Part shown: positions 14,861 to 23,222 of the stretch, one piece after another
Layout of the letters: the number at the start of each line of letters is the position of its first letter
Position numbering within the stretch: the stretch's first letter is position 1
From: DAOUBA01 sp034432855
GTDB taxonomy: Bacteria; Chloroflexota; Anaerolineae; B4-G1
DNA: 33,656 nucleotides
Direction of reading: 5' to 3'
Assembly: GCA_034432855.1 (NCBI GenBank)
Contig: DAOUBA010000029.1
Span: forward strand, 1-33,656
Translations under genes and position numbers: made by a program
Notes under the pieces: generated by a model
What the model was told of the DNA's origin: nothing
Seen by the model: the letters and a program-made list of their open reading frames with translations, nothing else
The model's database searches: none

Positions 14861-15661
14861 ATGAAAACAAAGATCGTGTCGGGGGTCGTGAGCGTGCTGA
14901 TCGTGATGGTGATCGTCGCCTGCAAAGGCCCCACCCCTGCGCCCACTGCGGTGCCGACGGAAGTAGGGTACGACCTGGGCGGTCGCACGATCCGGATCGG
15001 CGTCGAGAATGCCTACCCGCCGTTCAACTTCATAGACGAGGAGACCGGTCAACCGGACGGATGGGACTATGACGCCTGCCGCGCCATCTGTGAGATCATC
15101 AATTGCACGCCCGAATTCGTCGAGGCGGCCTGGGAAGGCATCTTTGAGGCTACGGCGGCCGGCGAGTACGATATGGTGGCGGATGGCATCACCATCAAGC
15201 CGGAGCGTGATGAAGTCGTGGACTTTTCCATCCCCTACATGACCATCATTCAGGTGCTCGTCGTGCGTGCCGACGAGACCGAGATCGTGGACAAGGATAG
15301 CCTGATCGCCAGTGGTGGCATGGTCGGCACCCAGATCGGCACGACCAACGAATCGGTAGCCGTTGACCTGGTCGGCGAGGAGCGGGTGCAGAGTTTCGAC
15401 ACCTTCGACCTGCCGATCCAGGCGCTCATTGCCGGGGACGTGGACGCCGTGGTGATTGACGAAGAGGCGGCTAAGGGATTCTTGCGCGAGTTCCCGGACG
15501 AAATCAAGATCCTGGATGCCGATATTGCCGCGCCCGAGGAGTTGGGGTTCGTCTTCCCGCCCGGCAGTGATTTGATCGAGCCGGTCAACTATGCTATTAC
15601 CGTGCTGCGGGAAAACGGCACGCTGGATCAACTCTACCAAAAGTGGTGGGGTGAGGAGTAA
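14861..15661 (+). CDS. Polar amino-acid ABC transporter substrate-binding lipoprotein
   Basis: This 266-residue protein has a lipoprotein signal with lipobox VIVAC (C21) and a Pro/Thr linker. An SBP_bac_3 domain starts IRIGVENAYPPFNF. The segment IKPERDEVVDFSIPYM holds the conserved arginine that binds the alpha-carboxylate and the DFS-PY signature of polar amino-acid binding proteins. The C-terminus LDQLYQKWWGEE is also typical. AGGAGGA is an excellent ribosome binding site. The protein is membrane-tethered outside the cell and should deliver an amino acid to the permease encoded next. Several residues that decide specificity cannot be read without a structure, so the substrate is left open. 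The domain is homologous to the sensor domain of the kinase at 6433-8553. Confidence 0.92.
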   Translation: MKTKIVSGVVSVLIVMVIVACKGPTPAPTAVPTEVGYDLGGRTIRIGVENAYPPFNFIDEETGQPDGWDYDACRAICEIINCTPEFVEAAWEGIFEATAAGEYDMVADGITIKPERDEVVDFSIPYMTIIQVLVVRADETEIVDKDSLIASGGMVGTQIGTTNESVAVDLVGEERVQSFDTFDLPIQALIAGDVDAVVIDEEAAKGFLREFPDEIKILDADIAAPEELGFVFPPGSDLIEPVNYAITVLRENGTLDQLYQKWWGEE

Positions 15662-15680
15662 ATCATCGTTCTCACGGGGT

Positions 15681-15711
15681 CCGTAGGGGTGGGGTTACCC
15701 TACCCCTACGG
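15681..15711 (+). repeat. Strong intercistronic hairpin between binding protein and permease
   Basis: CCGTAGGGGT (15681-15690) pairs exactly with ACCCCTACGG (15702-15711), and inner GGG/CCC extends the stem. There is no T tract. It lies 19 bases after the binding-protein stop. Such hairpins often protect the upstream mRNA and let the binding protein be made in excess. The sequence also belongs to a common dispersed repeat type. Confidence 0.75.
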
Positions 15712-15726
15712 CAACCGGAGGAGTCT

Positions 15727-16608
15727 TTGTCTGAATGCGCCATCCCTGCCGCCGGCCGCAAAGAGCCGGGCATCATCCCGTGGGGGCAACGCCTGAAGGC
15801 CCTCCCCTGGTGGGCACTGTTCTTGCTACTGTTGGGCGTTGCGCTGGTCTATGCGATCATCGCTTCTCCCGACTATACCGATGCCTTCTACTTCATCGTG
15901 CCCGGCCTCAAGGTTACGATTACTGTCACCATCGTGGCCTTCCTGATCTCGCTGGTGATCGGCTTGATCGTCGGGCTGGGACGCATCTCCTCCAATCCCG
16001 TCGTTTATAACGTCGCCACGTTCTACGTGGAAGTGGTGCGCGGCATCCCGATGATCGTCATTATCATCTACGTCGCGTATGTCCTGGTGCCTTTGTTCAT
16101 CGCCACGGCCAATAGCCTGGGCGACTGGATTGTCCGCGTGACCTGGCTGGGTTCCCTTGCCGGTGTGGGCCATTGGCTGGCGGGACTGGACATCACGAAA
16201 ATTGCCCCGATGGTCCGTGCCATTGCCGGCCTGGCCTTTGGCTATGGGGCCTACGAGGCCGAAATCTTCCGCGCCGGCATCCAGTCTATCGAGAAAGGCC
16301 AGATGGAGGCGGCGCGCTCGCTGGGGATGAGTTACACCCAGGCCATGCGCTACGTCATCCTGCCCCAGGCCATCCGCGTGATCCTTCCGCCGCTGGGCAA
16401 CGACTTTATCGCTATGTTGAAAGATTCCTCGCTCATCTCTGTGCTGGCGGTGCGCGATCTTACCCAATTGGGCAAGTTGAATCGCTCGCGCACCTTTCGC
16501 ACCTTCGAGACCTGGAACACGGTCACGTACCTGTATCTCTCGATGACGCTGCTGGGCTCGATGGGCGTCAAGTGGCTGGAAAGGAAACTGAAGAGTGGAG
16601 AACGATAA
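15727..16608 (+). CDS. Polar amino-acid ABC transporter permease (HisM/GlnP family)
   Basis: This 293-residue permease starts with TTG at 15727 behind CGGAGGAG; no ATG or GTG fits better. Membrane segments lie at about 25-48, 60-85, 100-122, 160-180 and near the C-terminus. The EAA loop that docks on the ATPase is clear: the segment from YEAEIFRAGIQSIEKGQ through EAARSLGMSYTQAM to LPQAIRVILPPLGN. A 35-residue insertion after the third helix (SLGDWIVRVTWLG to LDITKI) makes it longer than the usual 220-240 residue members. Only one permease gene is present, so the channel is probably a homodimer. It overlaps the ATPase gene by 14 bases. Confidence 0.93.
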   Translation: MSECAIPAAGRKEPGIIPWGQRLKALPWWALFLLLLGVALVYAIIASPDYTDAFYFIVPGLKVTITVTIVAFLISLVIGLIVGLGRISSNPVVYNVATFYVEVVRGIPMIVIIIYVAYVLVPLFIATANSLGDWIVRVTWLGSLAGVGHWLAGLDITKIAPMVRAIAGLAFGYGAYEAEIFRAGIQSIEKGQMEAARSLGMSYTQAMRYVILPQAIRVILPPLGNDFIAMLKDSSLISVLAVRDLTQLGKLNRSRTFRTFETWNTVTYLYLSMTLLGSMGVKWLERKLKSGER

Positions 16609-17332
16609 CATCATCCAGATCCGCGACGTCTACAAGCGGTTCAAACACGTCGAGGCGCTCAACGGCGTCAGCCTGGATGTGAAGCGGGGTGAGGTGCTGT
16701 TCATCTTCGGCCCCAGCGGCGGCGGCAAGTCTACCTTGCTGCGCTGTATCAATCAATTGGAGAAGGTAGATAGCGGCGAGATCATCGTGGATGGCATCCG
16801 CGTCACGGATGCTCATGCCGACCTAGACACGCTGCGGGCCGAGGTGGGGATGGTGTTTCAGTTGTTCAACCTCTTCCCCCATCTGACCGTGCTCCAGAAC
16901 GTCACGCTGGCGCAGGAGAAGGTGTGCAAGCGCCCAAAGGAAGAGTGTGTGGATAGGGCGTGTGCTTTGCTCAAGCGGGTGGGACTGCCGGAAAAGATCA
17001 ACGCCTACCCCGGCCAACTTTCCGGCGGGCAGAAGCAGCGCGTGGCGATCGCCCGCGCGCTGGCGATGGACCCCAAGATCATGCTCTTCGACGAGCCGAC
17101 CTCGGCGCTGGACCCGGAGATGATCCGCGAGGTGCTGGACGTGATGCTCGATCTGGCGAGGGAGGGAATGACGATGGTGGTGGTTTCGCACGAAATGGGT
17201 TTCGCCAGAGCTGCCGCCGACCGTATGGTATTCCTGGAAAGCGGACGCGTGATCGAGATCGCCACACCGGATGAACTCTTCTCTAATCCGAAGGAAGAGC
17301 GCACGCGCCGTTTTCTCAGCCAGATTCTCTGA
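16595..17332 (+). CDS. Polar amino-acid ABC transporter ATP-binding protein (GlnQ/HisP family)
   Basis: This 245-residue protein starts with GTG at 16595 inside the permease gene. Walker A is GPSGGGKST (39-47), the Q-loop is VFQLFNLFPH, the signature is LSGGQKQR (142-149), Walker B is IMLFDEPTSALD (D166, E167), and the switch histidine is in VVSHEMGFA. These are complete and in the order of the HisP/GlnQ subfamily. The usual second Gln of the VFQQFNLFPH motif is Leu here, outside the catalytic glutamine. It powers amino-acid uptake by the preceding permease and binding protein. Confidence 0.95.
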   Translation: MENDNIIQIRDVYKRFKHVEALNGVSLDVKRGEVLFIFGPSGGGKSTLLRCINQLEKVDSGEIIVDGIRVTDAHADLDTLRAEVGMVFQLFNLFPHLTVLQNVTLAQEKVCKRPKEECVDRACALLKRVGLPEKINAYPGQLSGGQKQRVAIARALAMDPKIMLFDEPTSALDPEMIREVLDVMLDLAREGMTMVVVSHEMGFARAAADRMVFLESGRVIEIATPDELFSNPKEERTRRFLSQIL

Positions 17333-17363
17333 TGGTCAGGTTGACACGGCAGAGGGTGTGGAA

Positions 17364-18548
17364 ATGCCAGGACAGATCGAATCGCTATTGCAGAAAGGCA
17401 TGGAGGCCGCGCGCGCGGGAGATCGGAAGCGGGCCTACGACATCTTCGTCCATATCGTCGAACTGGATGAGCGCAACGAGCAGGCCTGGCTATGGCTGAG
17501 TTCCATCGTAGAGCGTCGGGCCGATAGGGAGGTGTGTCTGGAGAACGTCCTGTGGATCAATCCCGACAATACCTACGCGGCGACGTCGCTAGAGCATTTA
17601 CGCCAACAACCGCCGGAGTACGATGCGCCGCCTTCTGCGTTGCCTCGCCTGGGCGGTCCCAGGCCACCCACAGCCGTAGAAGTCGCCACAGGTACTGCTG
17701 TACTTCCTCCATCTGTGCGTGTGTGCCCACGCTGTGGTTTTCGTAGCCCGGGCTGGGCCTATCTTTGTGATCGCTGTGGTGCGGCCCTGCAGGCCGTCAA
17801 TCTGCGCGAGGTGGTGGCTGAGAGCACCAGGCCGCGTGAACGGCATTGGGCTACTCTGCTGGAGGCCTGGGGTGGCGCGCTCGTCTTCAGTCGCCGCTGG
17901 GCCTTCGTCCGGGAGGTTGCGCTGGCGTCCTGGTGGCGCGGCAGTGCAGCTCTGCTCTCGGCGGCGTTGCTCGTCGCCGTTTTGCGCATTCTCACTGCCG
18001 TGATTGTGCCGGTGCTGGTAGATAAGGGGGCGGCAGGAGTGCTCGACCTGAGAGCACGCTTTTTCGCGGATACCACCCTCTGGGGAGGGCAGACCATAGC
18101 GCTCATCCTGACCTTATTGGTAGCCTGGATGCTGACGGCGTTGCTCACCTGGGGAGTGGGACGGTTGGTGGGGGGCAAAGGTCGTCTTGTGGTGCAGGCG
18201 CACGTCATCGCCGTAGCAATCTCCGCCTGGGCCCTGGCAGGGGGATTGATCGCCGCGCTCATCGTGCTGGTACCCTATTTCGGGGCGCGGATCGGTCCAT
18301 TGGAGTTGCCTTTCCAGCACATTTTCGACTTCGCCGGTATCGCACTGGGGGTAGCGTGGTTTATCTGGCTGGCACAGGCCACCCGCACGGCACAGAACAT
18401 CTCGGCAGGGCGCGCCAGTGCGGTGGCGGTGCTCGCGGCGGCGCTCGGTGCGCTGGTTCTGTTCTCCCTCGATCGGCTCACCAATGGCGCCTCGACGCAT
18501 TTCCTGAGCAGGCCGGTACTCGTGTTCTTCATGCCATGGCTGGGATGA
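17364..18548 (+). CDS. TPR/zinc-ribbon protein with C-terminal Yip1-like membrane domain
   Basis: The protein has 394 residues from ATG 17364 (AGAGGG upstream); an in-frame ATG at 17271 would lie inside the ATPase gene. Residues 1-75 hold a TPR-like helical repeat (GMEAARAGDRKRAYDIFVHIVELD). Residues 115-140 are a zinc ribbon with CPRCGF and CDRCGA. The second half has about five or six hydrophobic helices (from about 195 to the end), in the style of Yip1/DUF-type membrane domains often fused to zinc ribbons in Chloroflexota. Function is unknown; an adaptor or scaffold in the membrane is plausible. It lies 31 bases after the ABC operon and 24 bases before the GT2 gene, so it may start the glycan cluster. 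Confidence 0.75.
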   Translation: MPGQIESLLQKGMEAARAGDRKRAYDIFVHIVELDERNEQAWLWLSSIVERRADREVCLENVLWINPDNTYAATSLEHLRQQPPEYDAPPSALPRLGGPRPPTAVEVATGTAVLPPSVRVCPRCGFRSPGWAYLCDRCGAALQAVNLREVVAESTRPRERHWATLLEAWGGALVFSRRWAFVREVALASWWRGSAALLSAALLVAVLRILTAVIVPVLVDKGAAGVLDLRARFFADTTLWGGQTIALILTLLVAWMLTALLTWGVGRLVGGKGRLVVQAHVIAVAISAWALAGGLIAALIVLVPYFGARIGPLELPFQHIFDFAGIALGVAWFIWLAQATRTAQNISAGRASAVAVLAAALGALVLFSLDRLTNGASTHFLSRPVLVFFMPWLG

Positions 18549-18572
18549 GAGCAAGGACATGGAGATCCCGAG

Positions 18573-20090
18573 ATGATGATGCGACTACTGGCGCTCCTTC
18601 ATGCACTTCTTGCCCTCTGGTTGACGCTCTACGGGCTGAACTCTCTCATCTTGGCGATCCTCTACTTGCTTTACCGGCGGAAGGCCGAGCAGACTCCGTC
18701 CGTAGATCGCGCGACCCTGCCGCCGGTCACGGTACAAGTGCCGGTCTACAACGAACTGCATGTGGTCGAGCGAGTGATCGATCATGTGGCTGCGCTCGAC
18801 TATCCTCGTGACCGTTTGCAGATCCAGATCCTCGACGATTCGACCGACGAGACGAGCCGCTTGGCGCGGGCGCGCGCGGCGCTCTACCGCGAGCGCGGAG
18901 TGAACATCGCGGTCTTGCAACGGCCCGAGCGCGACGGCTACAAGGCCGGGGCGCTGACCTGGGGTATGCAGCAGGCGCGCGGCGAGTTCATCGCCATCTT
19001 CGACGCCGACTTTTGCCCCCCCCGCGACTTTTTGCTCCAGACGATCCCGCACTTTCTGGCGCGCCCCCGTCTGGGGATGATCCAGACGCGCTGGACCTGT
19101 CTCAACGGCGATTATTCGCCGCTCACACGGGCTCAGGCGTTGGCGCTCGATGGTCATTTCGTGATCGAACAACCCGCGCGCCGCCGTTCGGGCCTGCTGA
19201 TGAGTTTCAACGGTTCGGGCGGCGTGTGGCGCAGGCGGTGTATCGAAGAAGCGGGGGGCTGGCAGGCCGATACGCTGTGCGAGGACCTGGATTTGAGTTA
19301 CCGCGCCCAATTGGCCGGCTGGGAGTGTCTATATCTGCCGCAGGTTGAATCGCCCGCCGAGTTGCCGCCCCAAATCACGGCGTTCAAGCATCAACAGGAG
19401 CGTTGGGCGCAGGGCTCGGCACAAACGCTGCGCAAGTTGGCCGTGCCCATCCTGCGCAGCCACCGGTTCAACTGGCGGCAGAAGGCGATGGCCTTGATGC
19501 ACATCAGCAGTTACCTGGCCCATCCGCTTGCCGTATTCCTCTTGTTGCTCTCGCTCCCCCTGTTGTTGCTGCGCCCCGATATGGCTCAGCCGCAGGTCAG
19601 CGGCCTGGGATTGGCCTGCCTGGGACCTTTGCTGGTCTATGCGCTCGCGCAACAGCAGCTACGTCCGGATTGGCCGCGACGGCTGCGCGCGGCTCCGTTG
19701 CTGGTGCTGATCGGGATTGGCATCGCCTGGGGCAACACCCGGGCGATCTGGCGTGGGTTGACCCGTTGGGGTGGGGCGTTCGTGCGCACGCCCAAGTTCC
19801 GGCTCGAGGGGAAAGCGGGACGCTGGGCCGAGAGTGACTATCGTCTCCGCGCCGATGGCGCCATAGTCGCCGAAGTGGCGCTGACAATCTATGCATTGCT
19901 CACTGCGGCGGTTGCCCTGGTCACCGGCCATTACGGGGTAGTGCCCTTTATGCTGCTGGACGCTGCGGCCTTCGGGACGGTTGCGGGGCTGAGTTGGGCG
20001 CAGACGCGCATACACCATCGGCCGCGCCCGCTGCACCTGGCTGCGTTGCTGGAGGCGGTTCAGCATCGGTGGTTGGGGAACAAGGGGTAA
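18573..20090 (+). CDS. Membrane GT2 glycosyltransferase, processive (cellulose/mannan synthase-like)
   Basis: This 505-residue enzyme has one N-terminal helix (about 5-35). Its GT-A domain has all processive GT2 signatures: VQVPVYNE, D88-D89 in LDDSTDE, D144-A-D146 that binds the metal/UDP or GDP, E237-D238 in CEDLD providing the catalytic base, and Q274-Q-E-R-W278. Further membrane helices follow at about 305-330, 345-365, 372-390 and 425-470. It polymerises a nucleotide-sugar into a beta-linked chain and probably exports it or hands it to the periplasm. The closest style is CslA/BcsA-like; sugar and linkage cannot be read from sequence. No PilZ domain is visible. Three consecutive ATG codons occur at the start, with the first used here. 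Translation probably links it to the next gene (3-base gap). Confidence 0.88.
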   Translation: MMMRLLALLHALLALWLTLYGLNSLILAILYLLYRRKAEQTPSVDRATLPPVTVQVPVYNELHVVERVIDHVAALDYPRDRLQIQILDDSTDETSRLARARAALYRERGVNIAVLQRPERDGYKAGALTWGMQQARGEFIAIFDADFCPPRDFLLQTIPHFLARPRLGMIQTRWTCLNGDYSPLTRAQALALDGHFVIEQPARRRSGLLMSFNGSGGVWRRRCIEEAGGWQADTLCEDLDLSYRAQLAGWECLYLPQVESPAELPPQITAFKHQQERWAQGSAQTLRKLAVPILRSHRFNWRQKAMALMHISSYLAHPLAVFLLLLSLPLLLLRPDMAQPQVSGLGLACLGPLLVYALAQQQLRPDWPRRLRAAPLLVLIGIGIAWGNTRAIWRGLTRWGGAFVRTPKFRLEGKAGRWAESDYRLRADGAIVAEVALTIYALLTAAVALVTGHYGVVPFMLLDAAAFGTVAGLSWAQTRIHHRPRPLHLAALLEAVQHRWLGNKG

Positions 20091-20093
20091 CCG

Positions 20094-22121
20094 GTGGCAA
20101 GGCGACTTGTGGCGCGACTGTGCGCGGCGTTTGAGCGCGACCGGTGGGGCTGCGTTGGGATGCTGGCGATCCTGACCCTTGCGCTGATCCTGCGCATGGG
20201 CTGGCCGACGCTGGCCGAGTTCAAGCGCGATGAAGCCAAGGTCGTGCGCGCTGCGCTCGCCATTGCCTATGAGGGTGACTTGCCGGTTGAAGGTGTTGGC
20301 GCCTCGATCAAGGTCAATAACTTGCCGCTCACCCACTATCTCACGGCGCTTCCTTTGCGGTTATGGCGTGATCCTGTGGCAGCCGTTCTCTTCATCGGCC
20401 TGGTCAACGGTCTGGCAGTGCCCGCTTGTTATTTCCTGGGCCGGGCGTACTTCAGCCGGGCTGTGGGTCTGGTCGCTGCTTTTCTCTTTGCCGTCAACCC
20501 GTGGGCCGTGCTCTATGGGCGCAAGCTGTGGCCGCGCGTTCTGCCGTTGATCGTGCTGGGGTTCATTGCTGCATTGCTGGCAACTTTTGTGCGCAGGCGG
20601 CCCTGGGCGCTGGTGCCCGCTTTTGTTGGCCTGGCTGCGCTCCTGGGCCTGCAATTGGAGGGATTGGCCTTCATCCCCGTGCTGCTCGTTGCGCTGCTCC
20701 TCTATCACAAACAGGTGACCTGGAAACCGCTCCTGGTGGGAATGCTCTTTTGTGCGCTGGCCCTCGCTCCCTACTTGGTCCACGACGCGCTCCACGGCTG
20801 GCGCAACGTGCGGGGCCTGCTCCGCTACGGCGGTGGGGAAGCGCAATATTCTTGGGACGCGCTGCGCTATGCCTTCCTGCTCACCGGCAGCACGGGCGTC
20901 GAAGAAATGGCCGGGTCGCTCTACCGGGAGTACCTGGCGGGACTGCCGAACCTGTGGTGGCTCAACGGGCTGATGATGGGACTGCTGGCGGCGGCGCTGG
21001 TCTATGCTTGCATCCTGATTATACGAGGGCCGAAAGAGCGCCGCCACACTGTGCTTCTGTTGCTCCTGTGGTTCTTCGTTCCCGTTGCCTTGCAGACCCG
21101 GCATACCGCGCCGGTCCAGCGCCATTATTTCATCCTGCTTTATCCGGTGCAATTCCTGTTGATTGCCATCATGCTGGCCGACTTGTCATCGTACCTCAGA
21201 GCGCGCCTGGATCGGGCCTACAAGTTCGTAGTGGTGACTTGGGTCATCGCGCTCCTGGTATGGGGCGTATGGCAGGTCGCCGTCGTGGGTCGGATGTTCA
21301 TGTTTATGGTACATCATCCCACCACGGGTGGGTACGGTATCCCCCTGCGTTACCCGCGCTTGGCTGCCCAGGCGGCACAGCGGCTGGCAGGCGCTGCCGA
21401 GATCCTGGTGTTGGGCGTGGGGATGGATCCGCTGTTTGACGAGACACCGGCAGTATTCGAGGCGTTGCTTTTCGGCCATCCCCATCGTTTCGCCGACGGG
21501 CGTTGGGCGCTGCCGCTGCCGGATAGTTCCACCGCACTCTATGTGGTGGGGCCGGTGAGCAAGAACGGCGTTACTGACCTTGATCCGCTCTGGCAGCGGC
21601 TGGAAGGGATGGCCTATGTGCGCGCCGGCCCCTCCATCGCGCTGCCTGACGGATGGGAGTATCGCCTTTTCTACCGCGATGGGGCGGATCGGGAGGATGC
21701 ATTGGCCGGGTTGACGCGCTTCCCCGACGGCCTCTCGTTTGCCAACAACGTGGTCTTTATGGGCTACGGATTCCCTCAGAGGGCGCGCGCTGGCGAAACG
21801 CTGGAAGTCTGGCTGGCCTGGTGGCTACGCGCGGCGCCGCCCGCCGGAGCCGACTATCACTTCTTCGTCCACCTGGTGGACGAGAACGGCGTGGTGCGCA
21901 GCCAGCACGACGGGCTGGGCTTCCCTGTCTTCTACTGGAAAGCTGGCGACCTTGTGCTGAATCGCTTCACGATTCCGCTCCCGTCCGATCTATCGGCAGG
22001 GCGCTACCTGCTGTGGAGCGGCCTCTACACCTATCCAGACGTGGTCAATGTCTCCTTCCTGGACGTGGCCGGCAATCCGGCGGGAGATCGGGTGGCGTTG
22101 GGCGAGGTAGAGATTCATTAG
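20094..22121 (+). CDS. GT39/GT83-like integral membrane glycosyltransferase
   Basis: This 675-residue protein starts with GTG at 20094, three bases after the GT2 stop. An N-terminal helix is followed by the extracytoplasmic loop EFKRDEAKV, whose D46-E47 pair matches the catalytic acidic motif of polyprenyl-phosphate-sugar-dependent GT-C enzymes such as PMT and ArnT. Some ten helices follow up to about residue 420, including FAVNPWAVLYGRKLWP, typical of the PMT_2 domain. The last 200 residues form a soluble domain with beta-sandwich-like sequence (FANNVVFMGYGF, YHFFVHLVDENG), as in other Chloroflexota proteins of this family. It should move a sugar from a lipid carrier to a protein or glycan acceptor outside the membrane; the acceptor is unknown. 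Confidence 0.82.
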   Translation: MARRLVARLCAAFERDRWGCVGMLAILTLALILRMGWPTLAEFKRDEAKVVRAALAIAYEGDLPVEGVGASIKVNNLPLTHYLTALPLRLWRDPVAAVLFIGLVNGLAVPACYFLGRAYFSRAVGLVAAFLFAVNPWAVLYGRKLWPRVLPLIVLGFIAALLATFVRRRPWALVPAFVGLAALLGLQLEGLAFIPVLLVALLLYHKQVTWKPLLVGMLFCALALAPYLVHDALHGWRNVRGLLRYGGGEAQYSWDALRYAFLLTGSTGVEEMAGSLYREYLAGLPNLWWLNGLMMGLLAAALVYACILIIRGPKERRHTVLLLLLWFFVPVALQTRHTAPVQRHYFILLYPVQFLLIAIMLADLSSYLRARLDRAYKFVVVTWVIALLVWGVWQVAVVGRMFMFMVHHPTTGGYGIPLRYPRLAAQAAQRLAGAAEILVLGVGMDPLFDETPAVFEALLFGHPHRFADGRWALPLPDSSTALYVVGPVSKNGVTDLDPLWQRLEGMAYVRAGPSIALPDGWEYRLFYRDGADREDALAGLTRFPDGLSFANNVVFMGYGFPQRARAGETLEVWLAWWLRAAPPAGADYHFFVHLVDENGVVRSQHDGLGFPVFYWKAGDLVLNRFTIPLPSDLSAGRYLLWSGLYTYPDVVNVSFLDVAGNPAGDRVALGEVEIH

Positions 22122-22262
22122 CACGATTTCCATACTTTGCATCCCTGGCGTGTCTGCGGCGGGTTCGGCTCGTCGTTCCGCGGCGCTGCTTCGCCAGACA
22201 ACCCACATCTTCGCGCTGTGGCCTCATCCGCCGTAGGCCGTAGTCAAGGAAAGGGGGCAACC

Positions 22263-23219
22263 GTGATCGAACATATTCTGGTTCCTCTGGACGGCTCTTC
22301 TCTCGCCGAGTGTGTGCTTCCGCACGTCGTCGCCGTGGCTCGCGCCTGCGGGTCGCGTGTCACGCTGTTGCAGGTGCTGGAACGCCCCGCCACGTCCGGG
22401 CCGGTGCGCTTCGTAGACCCGCTACGCTGGTATATGAGTGAGGCTGAAGCCAGGGCCTATCTGGATGGATGGGCCAGCCGCCTGCGGGAGGCCGGCCTGC
22501 GGGTGCACAGCGCGCTCCTGGAAGGTCAGGCGGCGGAGCGCATCATCGAGTTTGCACGCGCCGAGGCCGCTAGCCTGATCATCCTCAGCAGCCACGGTCG
22601 CAGCGGGCTGAGTGGCTGGAACGTCAGCAGCATCGTGCAAAAGATCATCCTGCGCGCCTATGTGTCGGCCATGCTGGTACGTGCCTATCAGCCTGCGTCC
22701 ACCGAATTGATTGGCCTGCGTTATCAACGGCTTCTCCTGCCGCTGGATGGTTCTCAGCGAGCCGAGTGTGCTCTGCCACTGGCAACCCACCTGGCCCGAT
22801 TCCACCGGGCGGAACTGCTGTTGGCGCACGTCGTCTCCCGGCCGCCGATGCCTCGCCGGCTGACGGTTGCCCAGGAAGACATCGAACTGGCCGACCGCAT
22901 TGCGGAGCGCAACCGGATAGAGGCGCTTCGCTATCTGGAGCAGTTGCGTCCCCAGCAGGATGTAGATGTCCGCACTCGCTTACTCGTTGGCGATCATGTT
23001 GCGGCGATCCTGCACGATTTGGTGGAGCAGGAGAGCGTTGATCTGGTCGTGTTGAGCGCTCACGGCTATTCTGGTGGGACGAGATGGCCTTATGGGAGCA
23101 TGGCTGTCAACTTCATCGGATACGGCACCACTCCGCTCCTGATCGTGCAGGACCTCTCCCCAGATGAAGTCGAGCGCACCAGAGCCGAGATGCTCGCGCG
23201 CGAACGCAAGGGTCATTGA
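22263..23219 (+). CDS. Tandem universal stress protein (two UspA domains)
   Basis: This 318-residue protein starts with GTG at 22263 behind AAGGAAAGGGGG. Domain 1 (about 1-145) starts MIEHILVPLDGS; domain 2 (about 154-305) repeats this as YQRLLLPLDGSQRAE. The ATP-binding G-x2-G-x9-G(S/T) loop is degenerate in domain 1 (SHGRSGLSGWNVSS). In domain 2 it is nearer to consensus (SAHGYSGGTRWPYGSMA). Nucleotide binding may therefore be limited to the second domain. Cytoplasmic USPs modulate stress or energy responses by protein contact. The stop is three bases from the glucan synthase gene, which suggests the two are co-expressed. The 141 bases upstream show no clear promoter or remnant. Confidence 0.88.
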   Translation: MIEHILVPLDGSSLAECVLPHVVAVARACGSRVTLLQVLERPATSGPVRFVDPLRWYMSEAEARAYLDGWASRLREAGLRVHSALLEGQAAERIIEFARAEAASLIILSSHGRSGLSGWNVSSIVQKIILRAYVSAMLVRAYQPASTELIGLRYQRLLLPLDGSQRAECALPLATHLARFHRAELLLAHVVSRPPMPRRLTVAQEDIELADRIAERNRIEALRYLEQLRPQQDVDVRTRLLVGDHVAAILHDLVEQESVDLVVLSAHGYSGGTRWPYGSMAVNFIGYGTTPLLIVQDLSPDEVERTRAEMLARERKGH

Positions 23220-23222
23220 CGC

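Noticed and set aside
22122..22262. 141-base gap before the USP gene as a promoter region or gene remnant
   Set aside because: I found no convincing -35/-10 pair and no family-like translation; only the ribosome binding site at its end is clear.
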